Positions 25,556-34,344 are shown, counted from the first letter of the stretch. The stretch is DNA of 64,000 nt from HGM04593 sp045647885 (GCA_045647885.1 JAZRMX010000026.1:62001-126000), one strand, 5' to 3'. Made by a program: numbers and translations. Notes: generated from the letters alone by a model not told the origin.

Positions 25556-26047
25556 ATGAAACGAACAATCTTGATGGTGCTGTTTGCTTTTGTAGCAAGT
25601 TTAGCGTATGTTTCTGCACAAGAGAATATTGACAAGGATATTTATGGCTTGTGGCAGTTTGCCGAAGAACGTGTAGCACCCGATGGTACGGTGCAGTATA
25701 TTGGCAAGCCCATATTCAAAAGCATAAATAAGGATAACACCTATTTTGCAATGGTGAGCATTACTTTTGACATTGCAGGCAGCGGTAAGGAGAAACCCTA
25801 TTCTGTTACCGAGACTTATGTTACACAGCGCGGTGATATTGAGTTTTCCGGCAAGGGAAGCTATATGGAGTATATAGACCAGCATTATACTAACCCCGGT
25901 TTGACAAACACCATTTCGAGCCTTAAATATGAATTCAAGGACGAGAACAAGAATGTAATGTATGTGGAGTACCTCACTGCCAATAATAATGATACTTGGT
26001 TTGGCGAAACCTGGATAAAGGTACAACCTTTCGGAGCAACGAAGTGA
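25556..26047 (+). CDS. DUF4488-like exported protein, 163 aa
   Basis: Cleavable signal peptide ending near VSAQ (residue about 21), then a small beta-barrel-like domain starting IYGLWQFAEERVAPDGTVQYIGKPIFK and ending NNNDTWFGETWIKVQ. This fits the lipocalin-like DUF4488 proteins of Bacteroidota. The upstream gap (25393-25555) is A/T-rich with a possible -7 TACCTTGC at about 25506. It is the last ordinary gene before the virus-like cassette. Confidence 0.75.
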   Translation: MKRTILMVLFAFVASLAYVSAQENIDKDIYGLWQFAEERVAPDGTVQYIGKPIFKSINKDNTYFAMVSITFDIAGSGKEKPYSVTETYVTQRGDIEFSGKGSYMEYIDQHYTNPGLTNTISSLKYEFKDENKNVMYVEYLTANNNDTWFGETWIKVQPFGATK

Positions 26048-26059
26048 TTTTAAATATTT

Positions 26060-26106
26060 ATAAAGCAATAGAGGACTAACCCACGGTTAGTCCTCTATTG
26101 CTTTAT
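26060..26106. terminator. bidirectional terminator between DUF4488 gene and terminase gene
   Basis: ATAAAGCAATAGAGGACTAA... pairs perfectly over about 22 bp with its complement around a 3-nt loop. It closes the rightward DUF4488 transcript and the leftward viral arm. It marks the left limit of the cassette. Confidence 0.88.
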
Positions 26107-28121
26107 ATGCTTGCCTCGCTCACAATTCGTGTGCGACCCTTCTTCTTTTCATTGTTTGCTATGCGATGAGGGAGAGGGTGGTTGTAGCATGCCCAAACAA
26201 GTATGGCTGTTGCCATAACGCGGTCGTCGTGGTTCCCTTCTACGGCTCCCATTTCTTTGCCGTTCTCTTTGAGCTCATAGAGGTCGAGCTCGTATGTTGT
26301 CTGCAGGCAGCGTTCTATATACAGCCCGTCGCGCAGGGCCTTTATAAGGAAATTTATTACCATCGGCTTGGTGGAGCTGTTGGTGTGAAAGCCCCACCGG
26401 CGTGGGCGGCCTTGCTTTATCTCGAGCTGTGAGGTGCGGCTGTAGAGGTTATGGTATTTGCCGGCTATTTCGTTTAGTATGTATTCGAAATTGTCGCCTT
26501 CTGTGCCTTCGGTCTCCAGCGTGTTGGCTTCAATTATAAGCAGGGCGTTGTCGTAGGCGCGGGCTATTTCCACCGCTTTCCAGGCTAGTTTGTCGTGTTC
26601 TATGTGTCCGTGCCAGCAGGCTGCAATTTCGGGTACTCCGCCGTCGAGCATTGCAAGGCGGTCGGCTACTAGTATGCAGGAGTAGTCGGCTTTGTCGCTC
26701 ACGCCGCCCACGTCCACGGTTACAATGTAACGGTCGCGCAGGTTTTGTTCCTTGTCGGGCATAAGCCACACCCATAGGGAATTTTCGTTGCAGTTTTCTC
26801 CTGGTGCAGCAGGGCGGAATTCGGTGCGCTCGTGGCTGCGTCCTTGCGCATCGGTTGTGTACCCGCAGCTTACTATGTCGCCTTTGAAGGGTGGTGGCAC
26901 GCAAGTGCGGCGCGTTTCATTGACGTATGAGAGGCGGAAGACGCGGTGTCCCGTGCTCTGGAAGGCTTCGGCGGCGGTGGAGGGGAATTCCGAGAAGAGT
27001 CGCCACTCCTCTGGCATTTCGCGGCGTTTGTCACGGTACCAGGCTATAGCTTCAAGGGTTGCTCCAAGGCCGAACAGTTGCTTTTCGTAGTCGTTAAGAG
27101 AGTCTATGAAACTGCTGTATTCGCTTTGCTTTATGGGCTTGCTGTAGAGGTCTATGCTGTACCACGGGATGAATACCGGGGTAAAGTTGTTCCTGTTCTC
27201 AACTGCGTCTATCCAGGTGCGGTGGAAAAAGTTACCCACGCCTTTTGCTGTGGATTCAAGCACCTTCATCGTGTAAGGACCTGCGGCAATGGAGCCGAAG
27301 ATGGATTGTACAAGGTCTTCGGGTTTGCGTCCTTGTGTCTCCTTCCACAAACCCACTTCGGTGAGGTGTGCCATACTGATGTCTTCGCTTCGCAGTGAGT
27401 CGGGCTTTTGTGAGGAACCGAGAGAGTAACGGCTGTTGCTCCAGCTTATCACGCGCGTTTTTTGTGCCCCTTGATAGGGCGAAGTGGTTATCTTCTTTCC
27501 GCCTGTGGCCCAGGTGGGGTAGCGGTTGATGACCTTTGCAAGCATTCCGGCTACGATGGAGGATTGTTTCTCTATGTCGCCGCAGATAACGCTGTTCCAG
27601 TTGCGCTTGTGTACGAGTTGTATCCACAACATATAGAGCTGTGTGAGGGTGCTGCCTCCCCATTGACGGGCTTTGCACAGAATTATGTCTATGGGCTTGC
27701 CTGCGAGTCGGAGTTTTTCCATAGCTTCGAGGTATTGGCGTTGCGCGCGGTTAAGGGTAAATGGAATGTCGCGCCCTTTACCTTTGTCTGATATCGTGGT
27801 CATACTCTTTGCCCAGTATTCAAAATCGTGCTTTATGCGAGTGAGGCAGAAGTCGAGCCACAAGGCCAATATCTGTCGGCTTGTGGCCTGTGTGCCCAAT
27901 ATCTCTTCTATGTATCGGCTGGCTCCAAGTTCTATTATCCTGCTTGTCTTCTCATCCTCAAGCATTGCGAGGGGGAGATTGATGCTTTCGAGTGGGAAGC
28001 CCTCTATTTCCACCTTCTTGCGCGGGAGTGATGTGGAGCCTTCGCCAGTGATGGGATTATAAACGGCCGAGATTTTTCCCAGCCGTTCAATGTTCTCTTT
28101 TATTATGTTCTCTTTTTTCAC
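26103..28121 (-). CDS. phage terminase large subunit-like protein
   Basis: 672 aa from GTG 28121, which starts one base after the upstream stop; ATG 28184 would add 21 low-complexity residues and a 62-nt overlap. ATPase: Walker-A-like CKARQWGGST (149-158) and Walker-B region SEDISMAHLTEVGLW (about 245-259). Nuclease: VDVGGVSDKADYS with Asp470, IIEAN with Glu531 and GNHDDR with Asp632/633, the RNase-H-fold acidic set of TerL. All motifs are intact, so DNA packaging activity is plausible. It is last in the leftward arm, while capsid-like genes run the other way. No portal gene follows, which is unusual. Confidence 0.82.
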   Translation of the reverse strand: MKKENIIKENIERLGKISAVYNPITGEGSTSLPRKKVEIEGFPLESINLPLAMLEDEKTSRIIELGASRYIEEILGTQATSRQILALWLDFCLTRIKHDFEYWAKSMTTISDKGKGRDIPFTLNRAQRQYLEAMEKLRLAGKPIDIILCKARQWGGSTLTQLYMLWIQLVHKRNWNSVICGDIEKQSSIVAGMLAKVINRYPTWATGGKKITTSPYQGAQKTRVISWSNSRYSLGSSQKPDSLRSEDISMAHLTEVGLWKETQGRKPEDLVQSIFGSIAAGPYTMKVLESTAKGVGNFFHRTWIDAVENRNNFTPVFIPWYSIDLYSKPIKQSEYSSFIDSLNDYEKQLFGLGATLEAIAWYRDKRREMPEEWRLFSEFPSTAAEAFQSTGHRVFRLSYVNETRRTCVPPPFKGDIVSCGYTTDAQGRSHERTEFRPAAPGENCNENSLWVWLMPDKEQNLRDRYIVTVDVGGVSDKADYSCILVADRLAMLDGGVPEIAACWHGHIEHDKLAWKAVEIARAYDNALLIIEANTLETEGTEGDNFEYILNEIAGKYHNLYSRTSQLEIKQGRPRRWGFHTNSSTKPMVINFLIKALRDGLYIERCLQTTYELDLYELKENGKEMGAVEGNHDDRVMATAILVWACYNHPLPHRIANNEKKKGRTRIVSEASI

Positions 28122-28122
28122 G

Positions 28123-28599
28123 TTATATGCCTGCAAGGTCGGTGGCGCGGCGGCGCACCGGTGTGTTGTTGTAGAATTTTGCAAATATCTGCCGTATGTT
28201 CTCGGAAAGGCTATGCTTTGTTGCCATTTGCGGCTGCGCCAGCATTGGCTGGCGCAGTAAAAGCCATTGCATTATTATTTCGTTTGCAAGATAGTCTGTT
28301 ATTGCCTGCTTGAGCGACGGCAACAGGTGCGAACGTTTTTCATTGGTGGTTTCAAAGGTTATTTGAATCTCCTCCTCTGTAATGTTGTATGATATATTTG
28401 AAAAACGGAGTGCAACAGCAGATGTGAGTTCATTCAATACTCTTTGTGTGAACATAACGAACAATTCTTTTTCATTGGTGCTGCTTTGCAGTATATCGGC
28501 GTCGGCATCTTTACGTTTGGCCGCTTCGCCCAGATAATGGTTTCTTAAATCTATCTGCTGTTGCAACTCGTTTCTCTTTATATGTATGCAGTTTGTCAT
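28123..28599 (-). CDS. virus-cassette protein, 158 aa (paralogue of next)
   Basis: Unknown function. The middle part, with YLGEAAKRKDADAD, LNELTSAVALRF and a C-terminal NEIIMQWLLLRQP, is matched in the same order by the neighbouring 161-aa protein (YYTGEARKEIG, ELGNLISRYL, KRALQQWLLQHRP), so the two are diverged duplicates. Mostly helical, soluble. It sits directly before the terminase gene. Could be a small packaging or head protein; not provable from sequence. Confidence 0.7.
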   Translation of the reverse strand: MTNCIHIKRNELQQQIDLRNHYLGEAAKRKDADADILQSSTNEKELFVMFTQRVLNELTSAVALRFSNISYNITEEEIQITFETTNEKRSHLLPSLKQAITDYLANEIIMQWLLLRQPMLAQPQMATKHSLSENIRQIFAKFYNNTPVRRRATDLAGI

Positions 28600-28627
28600 T
28601 TTATTACAGTTCTGTTTGTGTGTTTCT

Positions 28628-29113
28628 TCAGAGTATTATTTCAGGTCTTTGGCGCATAGTCAGGAACTCGCGCAATTGCAGGGCTGCAGCCTGTGCTTCA
28701 CTTGCCGGTATAGCCGCCTCTTCGGGGCGGTGCTGCAGCAACCATTGTTGCAGAGCGCGTTTCACAGCATATGTTTCCATACATTTCTCTATACGTGTTA
28801 GTATAGCCTGGGGAAACGTATCTGGTGCAGAGAGTGTGAAAAGGTATATCTTATAATTGTCTTTTGTATTGCTCTCTGGTATTTCTTCAATGTTGCATAT
28901 AGCCAAATAGCGTGATATAAGGTTGCCCAGTTCTGTTATAGCGTTCCCTATGTGGTCGTTGAGCTGGGTACTGTCGTCGCTCGATGCTTGCATCTTCGCA
29001 GCGAGCCTTTCGGGTACTCCAATCTCCTTGCGTGCTTCGCCGGTGTAGTAGGTGTAAATAAGTATCCGCTGTTCAATGTTCCTGTGCAGTACTTTAATGT
29101 TTATCTGTTTCAT
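28628..29113 (-). CDS. virus-cassette protein, 161 aa (paralogue of previous)
   Basis: Diverged duplicate of the 158-aa protein downstream. Both begin with IK-rich basic residues, have a YxGEA(A/R)K segment, a central helix with EL..L..R, a beta hairpin rich in I/Y and a terminal QWLL..RP helix. No signal peptide. 28 nt separate the two genes. Function unknown. Confidence 0.7.
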   Translation of the reverse strand: MKQINIKVLHRNIEQRILIYTYYTGEARKEIGVPERLAAKMQASSDDSTQLNDHIGNAITELGNLISRYLAICNIEEIPESNTKDNYKIYLFTLSAPDTFPQAILTRIEKCMETYAVKRALQQWLLQHRPEEAAIPASEAQAAALQLREFLTMRQRPEIIL

Positions 29114-29202
29114 ACTCTTTTTTGTGCGAAAATAGTTCTGTTAGTCCACTTGCAGGTTGTTATTCCGACACTTTGTTAAGTTTTGTGGCTTTTTTACATA
29201 TA

Positions 29203-29622
29203 TTATATGGCGCTTACCTTGCGTTCACGCAGGGTCTTGTATATAATGCCTCTGAAGGTCTCTTCGTCGAGATAAAAGGAAGGTGCTGGCTCTTCTATGA
29301 TTTTTTCGAGTATCACGTAGCGGTAGTGGCTACTTGTCTCTTTTATGCGTTTGAGATACCTGTTGTAAATCTCTCTGTACATCTCCATCTTGTTCTTGTT
29401 TACAAGAGGAAGACGTTTCTTGCGTGTCATTAACGAAATGTAGCGTCGGGCATTTTCAAAGGTTACATAAAAACGTGGTGCATTCTTTTTTACTGCCATT
29501 TCTATGATTTCGTTCTGTGTGGCAAGCGGGTTGCTAGTCCTCACCTCCTTCATTGTTTCGAAGAATGCGCTTATGACATCCTTCTTACGCATATTGCGTA
29601 CCGATTTGTTTTCTTTATCCAT
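29203..29622 (-). CDS. virus-cassette leading gene of left arm, 139 aa, internal repeat
   Basis: 139 aa from ATG 29622; an upstream in-frame extension to 29688 would run through the promoter and operator. Basic and helical. Two copies of a ~30-residue unit: EIIEMAVKKNAPRFYVTFENARRYI and YVILEKIIEEPAPSFYLDEETFRGII, both with APxFYxxxExxR. Small size, basic charge and being first in the terminase arm fit a terminase small subunit or a DNA-binding regulator, but this is inference. Confidence 0.6.
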   Translation of the reverse strand: MDKENKSVRNMRKKDVISAFFETMKEVRTSNPLATQNEIIEMAVKKNAPRFYVTFENARRYISLMTRKKRLPLVNKNKMEMYREIYNRYLKRIKETSSHYRYVILEKIIEEPAPSFYLDEETFRGIIYKTLRERKVSAI

Positions 29623-29643
29623 ATTTGTGTGCTTTTGTGCCCG

Positions 29644-29651
29644 CAAAATTA
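29644..29651 (-). promoter_or_regulatory. -7 box for the leftward (terminase) arm
   Basis: On the minus strand TAATTTTG, a perfect TAnnTTTG, 22 nt before the ATG at 29622. The palindrome 29653-29668 lies directly upstream, where the -7/-33 spacer would be. Confidence 0.55.
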
Positions 29652-29652
29652 A

Positions 29653-29668
29653 TAGCCAAAATAGGCTA
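29653..29668. promoter_or_regulatory. operator-like site O1, TAGC-N8-GCTA
   Basis: TAGCCAAAATAGGCTA, a 16-bp near-perfect palindrome overlapping the leftward promoter. Three sites with the same half-sites and spacing lie beside the repressor gene (38762, 38813, 38877). Confidence 0.6.
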
Positions 29669-29937
29669 AAGTGTTGCTTTTTTAACACTTTGTTTCTGCT
29701 TTCTTTGTAAGGTGTTGGTAATCAAAAGTATGCTGTGCGTGTTTTTCTTTGTCTAGCGCGCGTTTCCTTGTTGAATATAAATGCGGCCGCCTGCAGTTGC
29801 TTCCCTTCTGGTGGGTGGTAAGCCGTTTTTGGCAATTCTGCAACCCGTGATTGGTGTTTTCGCAACCTTGTCGGGAGGTTTTGATATTTCCTTTGCCGTC
29901 GAAAAAAGACACATAAACATTTATAAACATTTTTTGT

Positions 29938-30726
29938 ATGAAAGAGAATTTTAAAAATGAAGTGCAGCAGCCCTTTGATTTCAATGTGGGCGATGCACAA
30001 TTGTCTGCAGCGGGGCTGCAGGATGGTGTACAGCCCGGGCAGCCGTCATTGTCTGTCCTTGAGGCAGGCCTTAAGAGAATCTTTGGTGAGGATTTCGATC
30101 TTTACGACCAGGCTTCGCAGGAGGCTCTTGTGGAACATCTGCGTGTGAACCGCGAACAGAATGAGCATCTTGCCCAGGCGCTTGAGCGCGACCCTCGTCT
30201 GGCACAGATGATGGTTGATGTGATCGACGGCAAACGTAATGCCCACTCGGCAATGGCGCGTTATTTCGGCAGCTCTATGCTGAATTTCAACGAGGGTAGT
30301 CCGGAGTATGAGGAGATGCTGCAAGCCGACGAGGAACGTCGTAACGAGGTGGTGCGTGCCGCTGCCGAGCGTAAGGAGTATGAGGGTAACCTCGATGCAA
30401 GCCGTGCCGTGATAGAGAGATTCTGCAGTGAACGTGGCTACGACCCTGTGACATTTATGGGCGATGTGTGGGATAAGTTGGTGATGCCCATTCTCTCTGG
30501 TAACTACACTTATGATGTGTGTACGGCTCTTGAGCACGCAATAAATTATGAGCAGGATATTGAGGATGCTTTTGCTGCCGGAGACATAAAAGGACGCAAC
30601 ACCAACATACAGCGTATGAAGGAGGACTTTGGCGACGGTCTTCCCAAAGGTATGAGCAGTGCCGCCCCCGATTCTTCAATGAAACGTCGTCGTAACTCCC
30701 TTATAGAGGAGGCACTAAAGGCCTGA
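29938..30726 (+). CDS. scaffold-like protein of virus-like cassette, 262 aa
   Basis: Acidic, helical, with a Gln/Pro/Gly-rich N-terminal linker, a charged helix region around 70-150 and a basic C-terminal tail (SMKRRRNSLIEEALKA). Directly upstream of the capsid-like gene. This composition and position are typical of phage scaffolding proteins, which assist shell assembly through a basic C-terminus. No protease or portal motif. Assignment is by composition and context only. Confidence 0.5.
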   Translation: MKENFKNEVQQPFDFNVGDAQLSAAGLQDGVQPGQPSLSVLEAGLKRIFGEDFDLYDQASQEALVEHLRVNREQNEHLAQALERDPRLAQMMVDVIDGKRNAHSAMARYFGSSMLNFNEGSPEYEEMLQADEERRNEVVRAAAERKEYEGNLDASRAVIERFCSERGYDPVTFMGDVWDKLVMPILSGNYTYDVCTALEHAINYEQDIEDAFAAGDIKGRNTNIQRMKEDFGDGLPKGMSSAAPDSSMKRRRNSLIEEALKA

Positions 30727-30765
30727 TACTTTTATTTATTAACTTATTTATAACTTTTTTTTAAA

Positions 30766-32388
30766 ATGAAGAGAATTTTTGTTTTTCTCAAGGAGAATCC
30801 TTTGTTTGTTCTCCTTTCTTTAGTGAGTGTGGTTGCGGCATTTTTTGCCGATGAACAGGTTGCATTGTCATTGGCTATGGCAACTGTGGCGGCTCCCGGT
30901 AATACAAAAGCATCGCGAGGTATTGCAGGATTGCCCACCCAGGGCTTGGGCGATGCAACAACGGTTTCTAATGCGTCGGAGTTGAGCCCCGGTCTTATCG
31001 ATGCCGATATTGATGAGCAGATTGTGAGCATTGCGAGCGATGAGAGCATCATTGACACCATTAAGCGAAAAATCCGTCGTCAGGTTCCTGTAACATCTTT
31101 CGAGGTGGACCATTACCTTATTGATGACAAGCGTTCAAAGGCCTATACCAACGTAACTTACACCGGTATTGGTGCAACACGTGCCGAGATTCCTTTCTCC
31201 ACAACCGGCGAAAGAAAGATTTTCCAGGAGTATTTTACTGCTATTTGTAAGGGTGTGAACGGTTACGACTCTACCGGACAGATTGAGATGCCCGGTGTGG
31301 ATCTTATGCTCTTCTTTGTGGGCAAGAACAGCACTACCGAGGCTCCCATAGCAATGGCCGTGAACGGCCCCAAGACAAACGCAACCGACGATTATTGTAC
31401 CGTTCCCACCATACCTGCCGGTACCGAGGTGATATTGCTCTCTTCGGCAGCCTATGAGACACAGAAGTTCATTGCTCCCAGCACCATTGTGCCTGTGCCC
31501 GAACGTATGTACTTGCAGAAACAGCTTTGCAATAATATTGTGAGTGATTACTTTGCGGCACAGAAGAAACGCATACAGTTCAACAAATCGCAAATAGCCG
31601 AGGCTATCTTGCGTCAGTTCCGTCTCGAGAGCTGCCGCACAGCCTGGGTGGGACAGCCCGGTAAATTCAAGGTGCAGGCAATGGATGCGGCTATGGGTTA
31701 TCAGTGGGATTACTTCAGCAAGGGTATTCGCTGGCAGTTCAAGCGTCAGTACGACCTCTCGTCGAAGATTACTTTTGCCGACCTCTTAAACCTGTCGATG
31801 GTGAAGTTTACAGGATTCAATTGTACCAAGAAAGCTATCTGGCTGCTGGGTAAGCAGTTGCTTAACGATATCCAGAAAATAGACCTCACGCTGCATAAGA
31901 ATATAAGTGTGGCAAGCAGCAAGACTTTCGGTATTGAGTGTACACGCATCCACACTGTATTTGGTGACATAGACCTCATACACGACCCCACATTGGATGC
32001 TCTTGGCTACTCTAATTGCGGTGGTCTTATCGATGCCAACGGCCTTGTGCGTTACTATATGAAGAACGAGGATTCAAAGACCGAGAATGTAGACGGAGAG
32101 GAGGCAAGCCGTCAGGTTGTGATGACCATAGACTGCCTGTGTCTCAAAGGTTACAGCCACATCTGGGTCAATGGCTCGGCTGCCGAGAGCGACATACCCG
32201 GTACATCGCGAGTGATAAGTGCCTCGTTGCTCCCCGATGCTCCCAAAACCAATGACGTGGTGGTGCTTACTGCCGATGTTATGCATATGGTAAATGGTGT
32301 GCAGAAATTGTGGTTTGCTGCCGGTACTGTGGTTACATATAACGGTTCTACCTGGGTGGAGTATACAGGTGAGATTATAGCAGCTTAA
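30766..32388 (+). CDS. major capsid-like protein, 540 aa
   Basis: 540 aa starting 40 nt after the scaffold-like gene. The body (about 60-540) is a mixed alpha/beta protein with long hydrophilic strands, e.g. FGIECTRIHTVFGDIDLIHDPTLDALGY and RQVVMTIDCLCLKGYSHIWVNGS. Size, order and composition fit the major capsid protein slot. The first ~45 residues are strongly hydrophobic (FLKENPLFVLLSLVSVVAAFF, then LSLAMATVAAPG), odd for a shell protein. They could be a cleaved delta-like segment, or translation could start at the internal ATG coding MATVAAPG. HK97 fold not demonstrated. Confidence 0.55.
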   Translation: MKRIFVFLKENPLFVLLSLVSVVAAFFADEQVALSLAMATVAAPGNTKASRGIAGLPTQGLGDATTVSNASELSPGLIDADIDEQIVSIASDESIIDTIKRKIRRQVPVTSFEVDHYLIDDKRSKAYTNVTYTGIGATRAEIPFSTTGERKIFQEYFTAICKGVNGYDSTGQIEMPGVDLMLFFVGKNSTTEAPIAMAVNGPKTNATDDYCTVPTIPAGTEVILLSSAAYETQKFIAPSTIVPVPERMYLQKQLCNNIVSDYFAAQKKRIQFNKSQIAEAILRQFRLESCRTAWVGQPGKFKVQAMDAAMGYQWDYFSKGIRWQFKRQYDLSSKITFADLLNLSMVKFTGFNCTKKAIWLLGKQLLNDIQKIDLTLHKNISVASSKTFGIECTRIHTVFGDIDLIHDPTLDALGYSNCGGLIDANGLVRYYMKNEDSKTENVDGEEASRQVVMTIDCLCLKGYSHIWVNGSAAESDIPGTSRVISASLLPDAPKTNDVVVLTADVMHMVNGVQKLWFAAGTVVTYNGSTWVEYTGEIIAA

Positions 32389-32413
32389 AGTTTTATTTAT
32401 TTATATCAACGGA

Positions 32414-32495
32414 GTTGGCTAAAAAGGCTCTTTTTATTCAATCCAAAACAGAGAGGATGGCTCAAAAAAGGCTTTGAGTCATCCTCGTTAAAACA
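32414..32495 (+). repeat. two-hairpin element, copy 1
   Basis: A first hairpin around CTAAAAAGGCTCTTTTTA is followed by GAGGATGGCTCAAAAAAGGC with its complement GAGTCATCCTC. The order and much of the sequence recur at 57127-57207 after glgP. Here it lies between the capsid-like gene and the next gene, and probably acts as a partial terminator. Confidence 0.7.
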
Positions 32496-32506
32496 AAAAA
32501 AGAATT

Positions 32507-32932
32507 ATGAAGAACAGAATTACATACGAGATTCACGGACAGGTTGAAAGGAACAGTTTCTTTAGAATGGGAAAGGCTTTGATAAGAATAGAATTTACTG
32601 GTGGCATGATTAATTCTACCGGTGTCTATCCGGCGCAATACACAACCGACAATCCTATGTATCAGCAGGCAATTGAGAACAGCGATGCTTTCCGCCGTGG
32701 TGAGATTAAGCGTGGCAGGGTGGTTTCCCTGGACGAAGAGGTGGCAAACAGTGTTGACGAAGGCGAAGAGGCTGGCGAGAAAAACTCTTTTGTGGAAGTT
32801 GTGAACTTGCAGCAGGCACGCGCCGTGCTTATGGCTGAACCTTACAACTGCACCCTTTCGGAGCTGCAGAATAAGAGTGCAGTGAAGGCTGCTGCCGAAC
32901 AGAAAGGCATATCTTTCCCCAATTGGTTATGA
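32507..32932 (+). CDS. virus-cassette protein, 141 aa
   Basis: N-terminal beta part (ITYEIHGQVERNSFFRMGKALIRIEFTGG), then TTDNPMYQQAIENSDAFRRGEIKRG, an acidic linker and a C-terminal helical hairpin (LSELQNKSAVKAAAEQKGISF) that resembles the small HeH/LEM-like helix-extension-helix. Proteins of this plan occur in Bacteroidota phage structural operons; the role is unknown. The stop overlaps the next start by ATGA at 32929. Confidence 0.6.
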   Translation: MKNRITYEIHGQVERNSFFRMGKALIRIEFTGGMINSTGVYPAQYTTDNPMYQQAIENSDAFRRGEIKRGRVVSLDEEVANSVDEGEEAGEKNSFVEVVNLQQARAVLMAEPYNCTLSELQNKSAVKAAAEQKGISFPNWL

Positions 32933-33579
32933 TTCCCACACAGTATTTGATAGAAAAGGTTCTGGCAATATTGAACGAGCCTTACCACGAGAACTCCATA
33001 ACCCTTTTGAGCGAAGATACACGCTCCTTGCACGACACCATTCTGGAACTGTTGCCCGACGCGGTGCTCTTTGTACAGAACAACAAGGTCTATGGTACTT
33101 TGAATCCAAAGGTATATAATGTGCCTGAAGGTGCAATTACCGATAACGGCGACGGCAGCGGTTCCGTGCTTCTGCCAAGCGATTTCGTGAATCTGCTTGA
33201 AATGCGTCTTGACGGTTGGGAGAGGCCCTGTACCGTGCTTGCTCCTTCGGGTTCCCCCATTGCTCTTGCGCAAGGCAACATATACACACGTGGTGGGTGC
33301 AGCAAGCCTGTGTGCGTAGATGCCGTGAACGGTGCCGGTGCGAGGATTGTGGAGTATTACTCTTTGCCAAAGGGGAAGAACCCGGTTGTCAAGAACTTTG
33401 TTTACGAGGCTCTCTATGAGCCGCAGGCTGGTTTGTCTTGCAACGATGGAAATCCTCTTGTTTGTGCCGTAGCATATCAATGTGCTGGACTTTTGTATAA
33501 TGTTTTTGAAAGAGCCAACGCTGCCGCTTCCTTTATGGCTCTTGCTCTTTCTATGTGTAAAAACGGTAATAAAACCTGA
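32929..33579 (+). CDS. head-tail connector-like protein, 216 aa
   Basis: Start ATG 32929 (ATGA overlap with the previous stop). The N-terminal helix is LIEKVLAILNEP; then come DTILELLPDAVLFV, LLPSDFVNLLEMRLDGWERPC, IYTRGGCSKPVCVDA and VEYYSLPKGK. I recall the LPSDFxxLxxxxLxxWxRP and YTRGGxSKPV pattern from connector/adaptor proteins of Bacteroidota podovirus-like phages. It would sit between the portal and the tail nozzle, but no portal is encoded here. Assignment is moderate. Confidence 0.5.
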   Translation: MIPTQYLIEKVLAILNEPYHENSITLLSEDTRSLHDTILELLPDAVLFVQNNKVYGTLNPKVYNVPEGAITDNGDGSGSVLLPSDFVNLLEMRLDGWERPCTVLAPSGSPIALAQGNIYTRGGCSKPVCVDAVNGAGARIVEYYSLPKGKNPVVKNFVYEALYEPQAGLSCNDGNPLVCAVAYQCAGLLYNVFERANAAASFMALALSMCKNGNKT

Positions 33580-33584
33580 AAGTT

Positions 33585-33866
33585 ATGGCTGTAAACAGTT
33601 TGAATTTTTCTCTTAATGGGAATTATTGGGAAAGCGAAACGTTGAAGTGTTCGGGTGGTGATCTCAGGGTTAGAGTGCACAAGAAAGGCCCTTGTCCGGT
33701 GGATCTGCTTGTGAGCATAGATGGCGTGGAGGAGTATATAAAGTATGATGACTTCGGACTCGACGACCTGAAGAGCGAGGTAACCATCGAGAGACTTATG
33801 ACCGGGCAGTTCATTAAATTTCGTTCCCGTAGTGAGTTTACTCTCATAAAGTATATGGAGCAGTGA
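33585..33866 (+). CDS. virus-cassette protein, 93 aa
   Basis: Small beta-rich protein (VNSLNFSLNGNYWESETLKCSGG..., VDLLVSIDGVEEYIKYDDFG), no signal peptide. It lies 5 nt after the connector-like gene and 4 nt before the holin-like gene, so it is part of the same transcript. Function unknown; possibly a minor structural protein. Confidence 0.65.
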   Translation: MAVNSLNFSLNGNYWESETLKCSGGDLRVRVHKKGPCPVDLLVSIDGVEEYIKYDDFGLDDLKSEVTIERLMTGQFIKFRSRSEFTLIKYMEQ

Positions 33867-33870
33867 TTTT

Positions 33871-34344
33871 ATGGATACCCTGAAGTTTGTTTTTGCATCG
33901 CTGCTGGCCAATGTCGCAGGGTTGTTGTTCCCCATAAAGAACGATATTTACGGGTTGGTGCTGTTGTTCTCTCTGAATTTTGTTGTCGGCATGTTTGCCG
34001 ACCTGAGTAACCACCGCGACTGGAGTTTCAGAAAGGCATTCTGTTTTTTCCGCGATGCTGCCGTCTATTTTGTAATGGTAGCCTCCATGTACCTTCTTGG
34101 GCATCTCAAAGGTGAGGAAGAGGCTGCTGTACATTGCGTCTCCTTTATGATATATGTGGCTATATATTTTTATGGTACCAATATATTGCGCAATGCCCGT
34201 ATGCTTACACAGGAGCACAGCACTCTGTTCAAGGTGCTCGATTTCTTGTATTATGTGTTCAGTTTCAAGGTTATTGGAAAGTGGGGGTGCTTGAAGAATT
34301 ACATTGAATCATATGAAAAGGAGAGGAATAGTATGGCTGTGTAG
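33871..34344 (+). CDS. holin-like membrane protein, 157 aa
   Basis: Three or four membrane helices (about 5-22, 26-46, 64-82 and 92-110), short charged loops and a highly charged C-terminus (KNYIESYEKERN). The size, topology and position directly before a spanin-like gene are those of a phage holin. No motif proves it. No endolysin gene was found in the cassette. Confidence 0.55.
   Translation: MDTLKFVFASLLANVAGLLFPIKNDIYGLVLLFSLNFVVGMFADLSNHRDWSFRKAFCFFRDAAVYFVMVASMYLLGHLKGEEEAAVHCVSFMIYVAIYFYGTNILRNARMLTQEHSTLFKVLDFLYYVFSFKVIGKWGCLKNYIESYEKERNSMAV

Larger units (their letters stand above)
29623..29937. other. central control region of the virus-like cassette
   Basis: 315 nt without a gene, between the leftward and rightward arms. 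The left part holds the leftward -7 box (29644-29651) and a palindromic site (29653-29668). For the rightward arm no clean TAnnTTTG was found. No ORF with family resemblance is present. Confidence 0.6.

Noticed and set aside
28122..28184. ATG start for the terminase gene
   Set aside because: It adds 21 residues read from the end of the previous gene in another frame; a GTG one base after that stop is more likely, though not proven.
29623..29688. Longer start for the left-arm leading gene
   Set aside because: It would translate through the -7 box and the palindromic operator.
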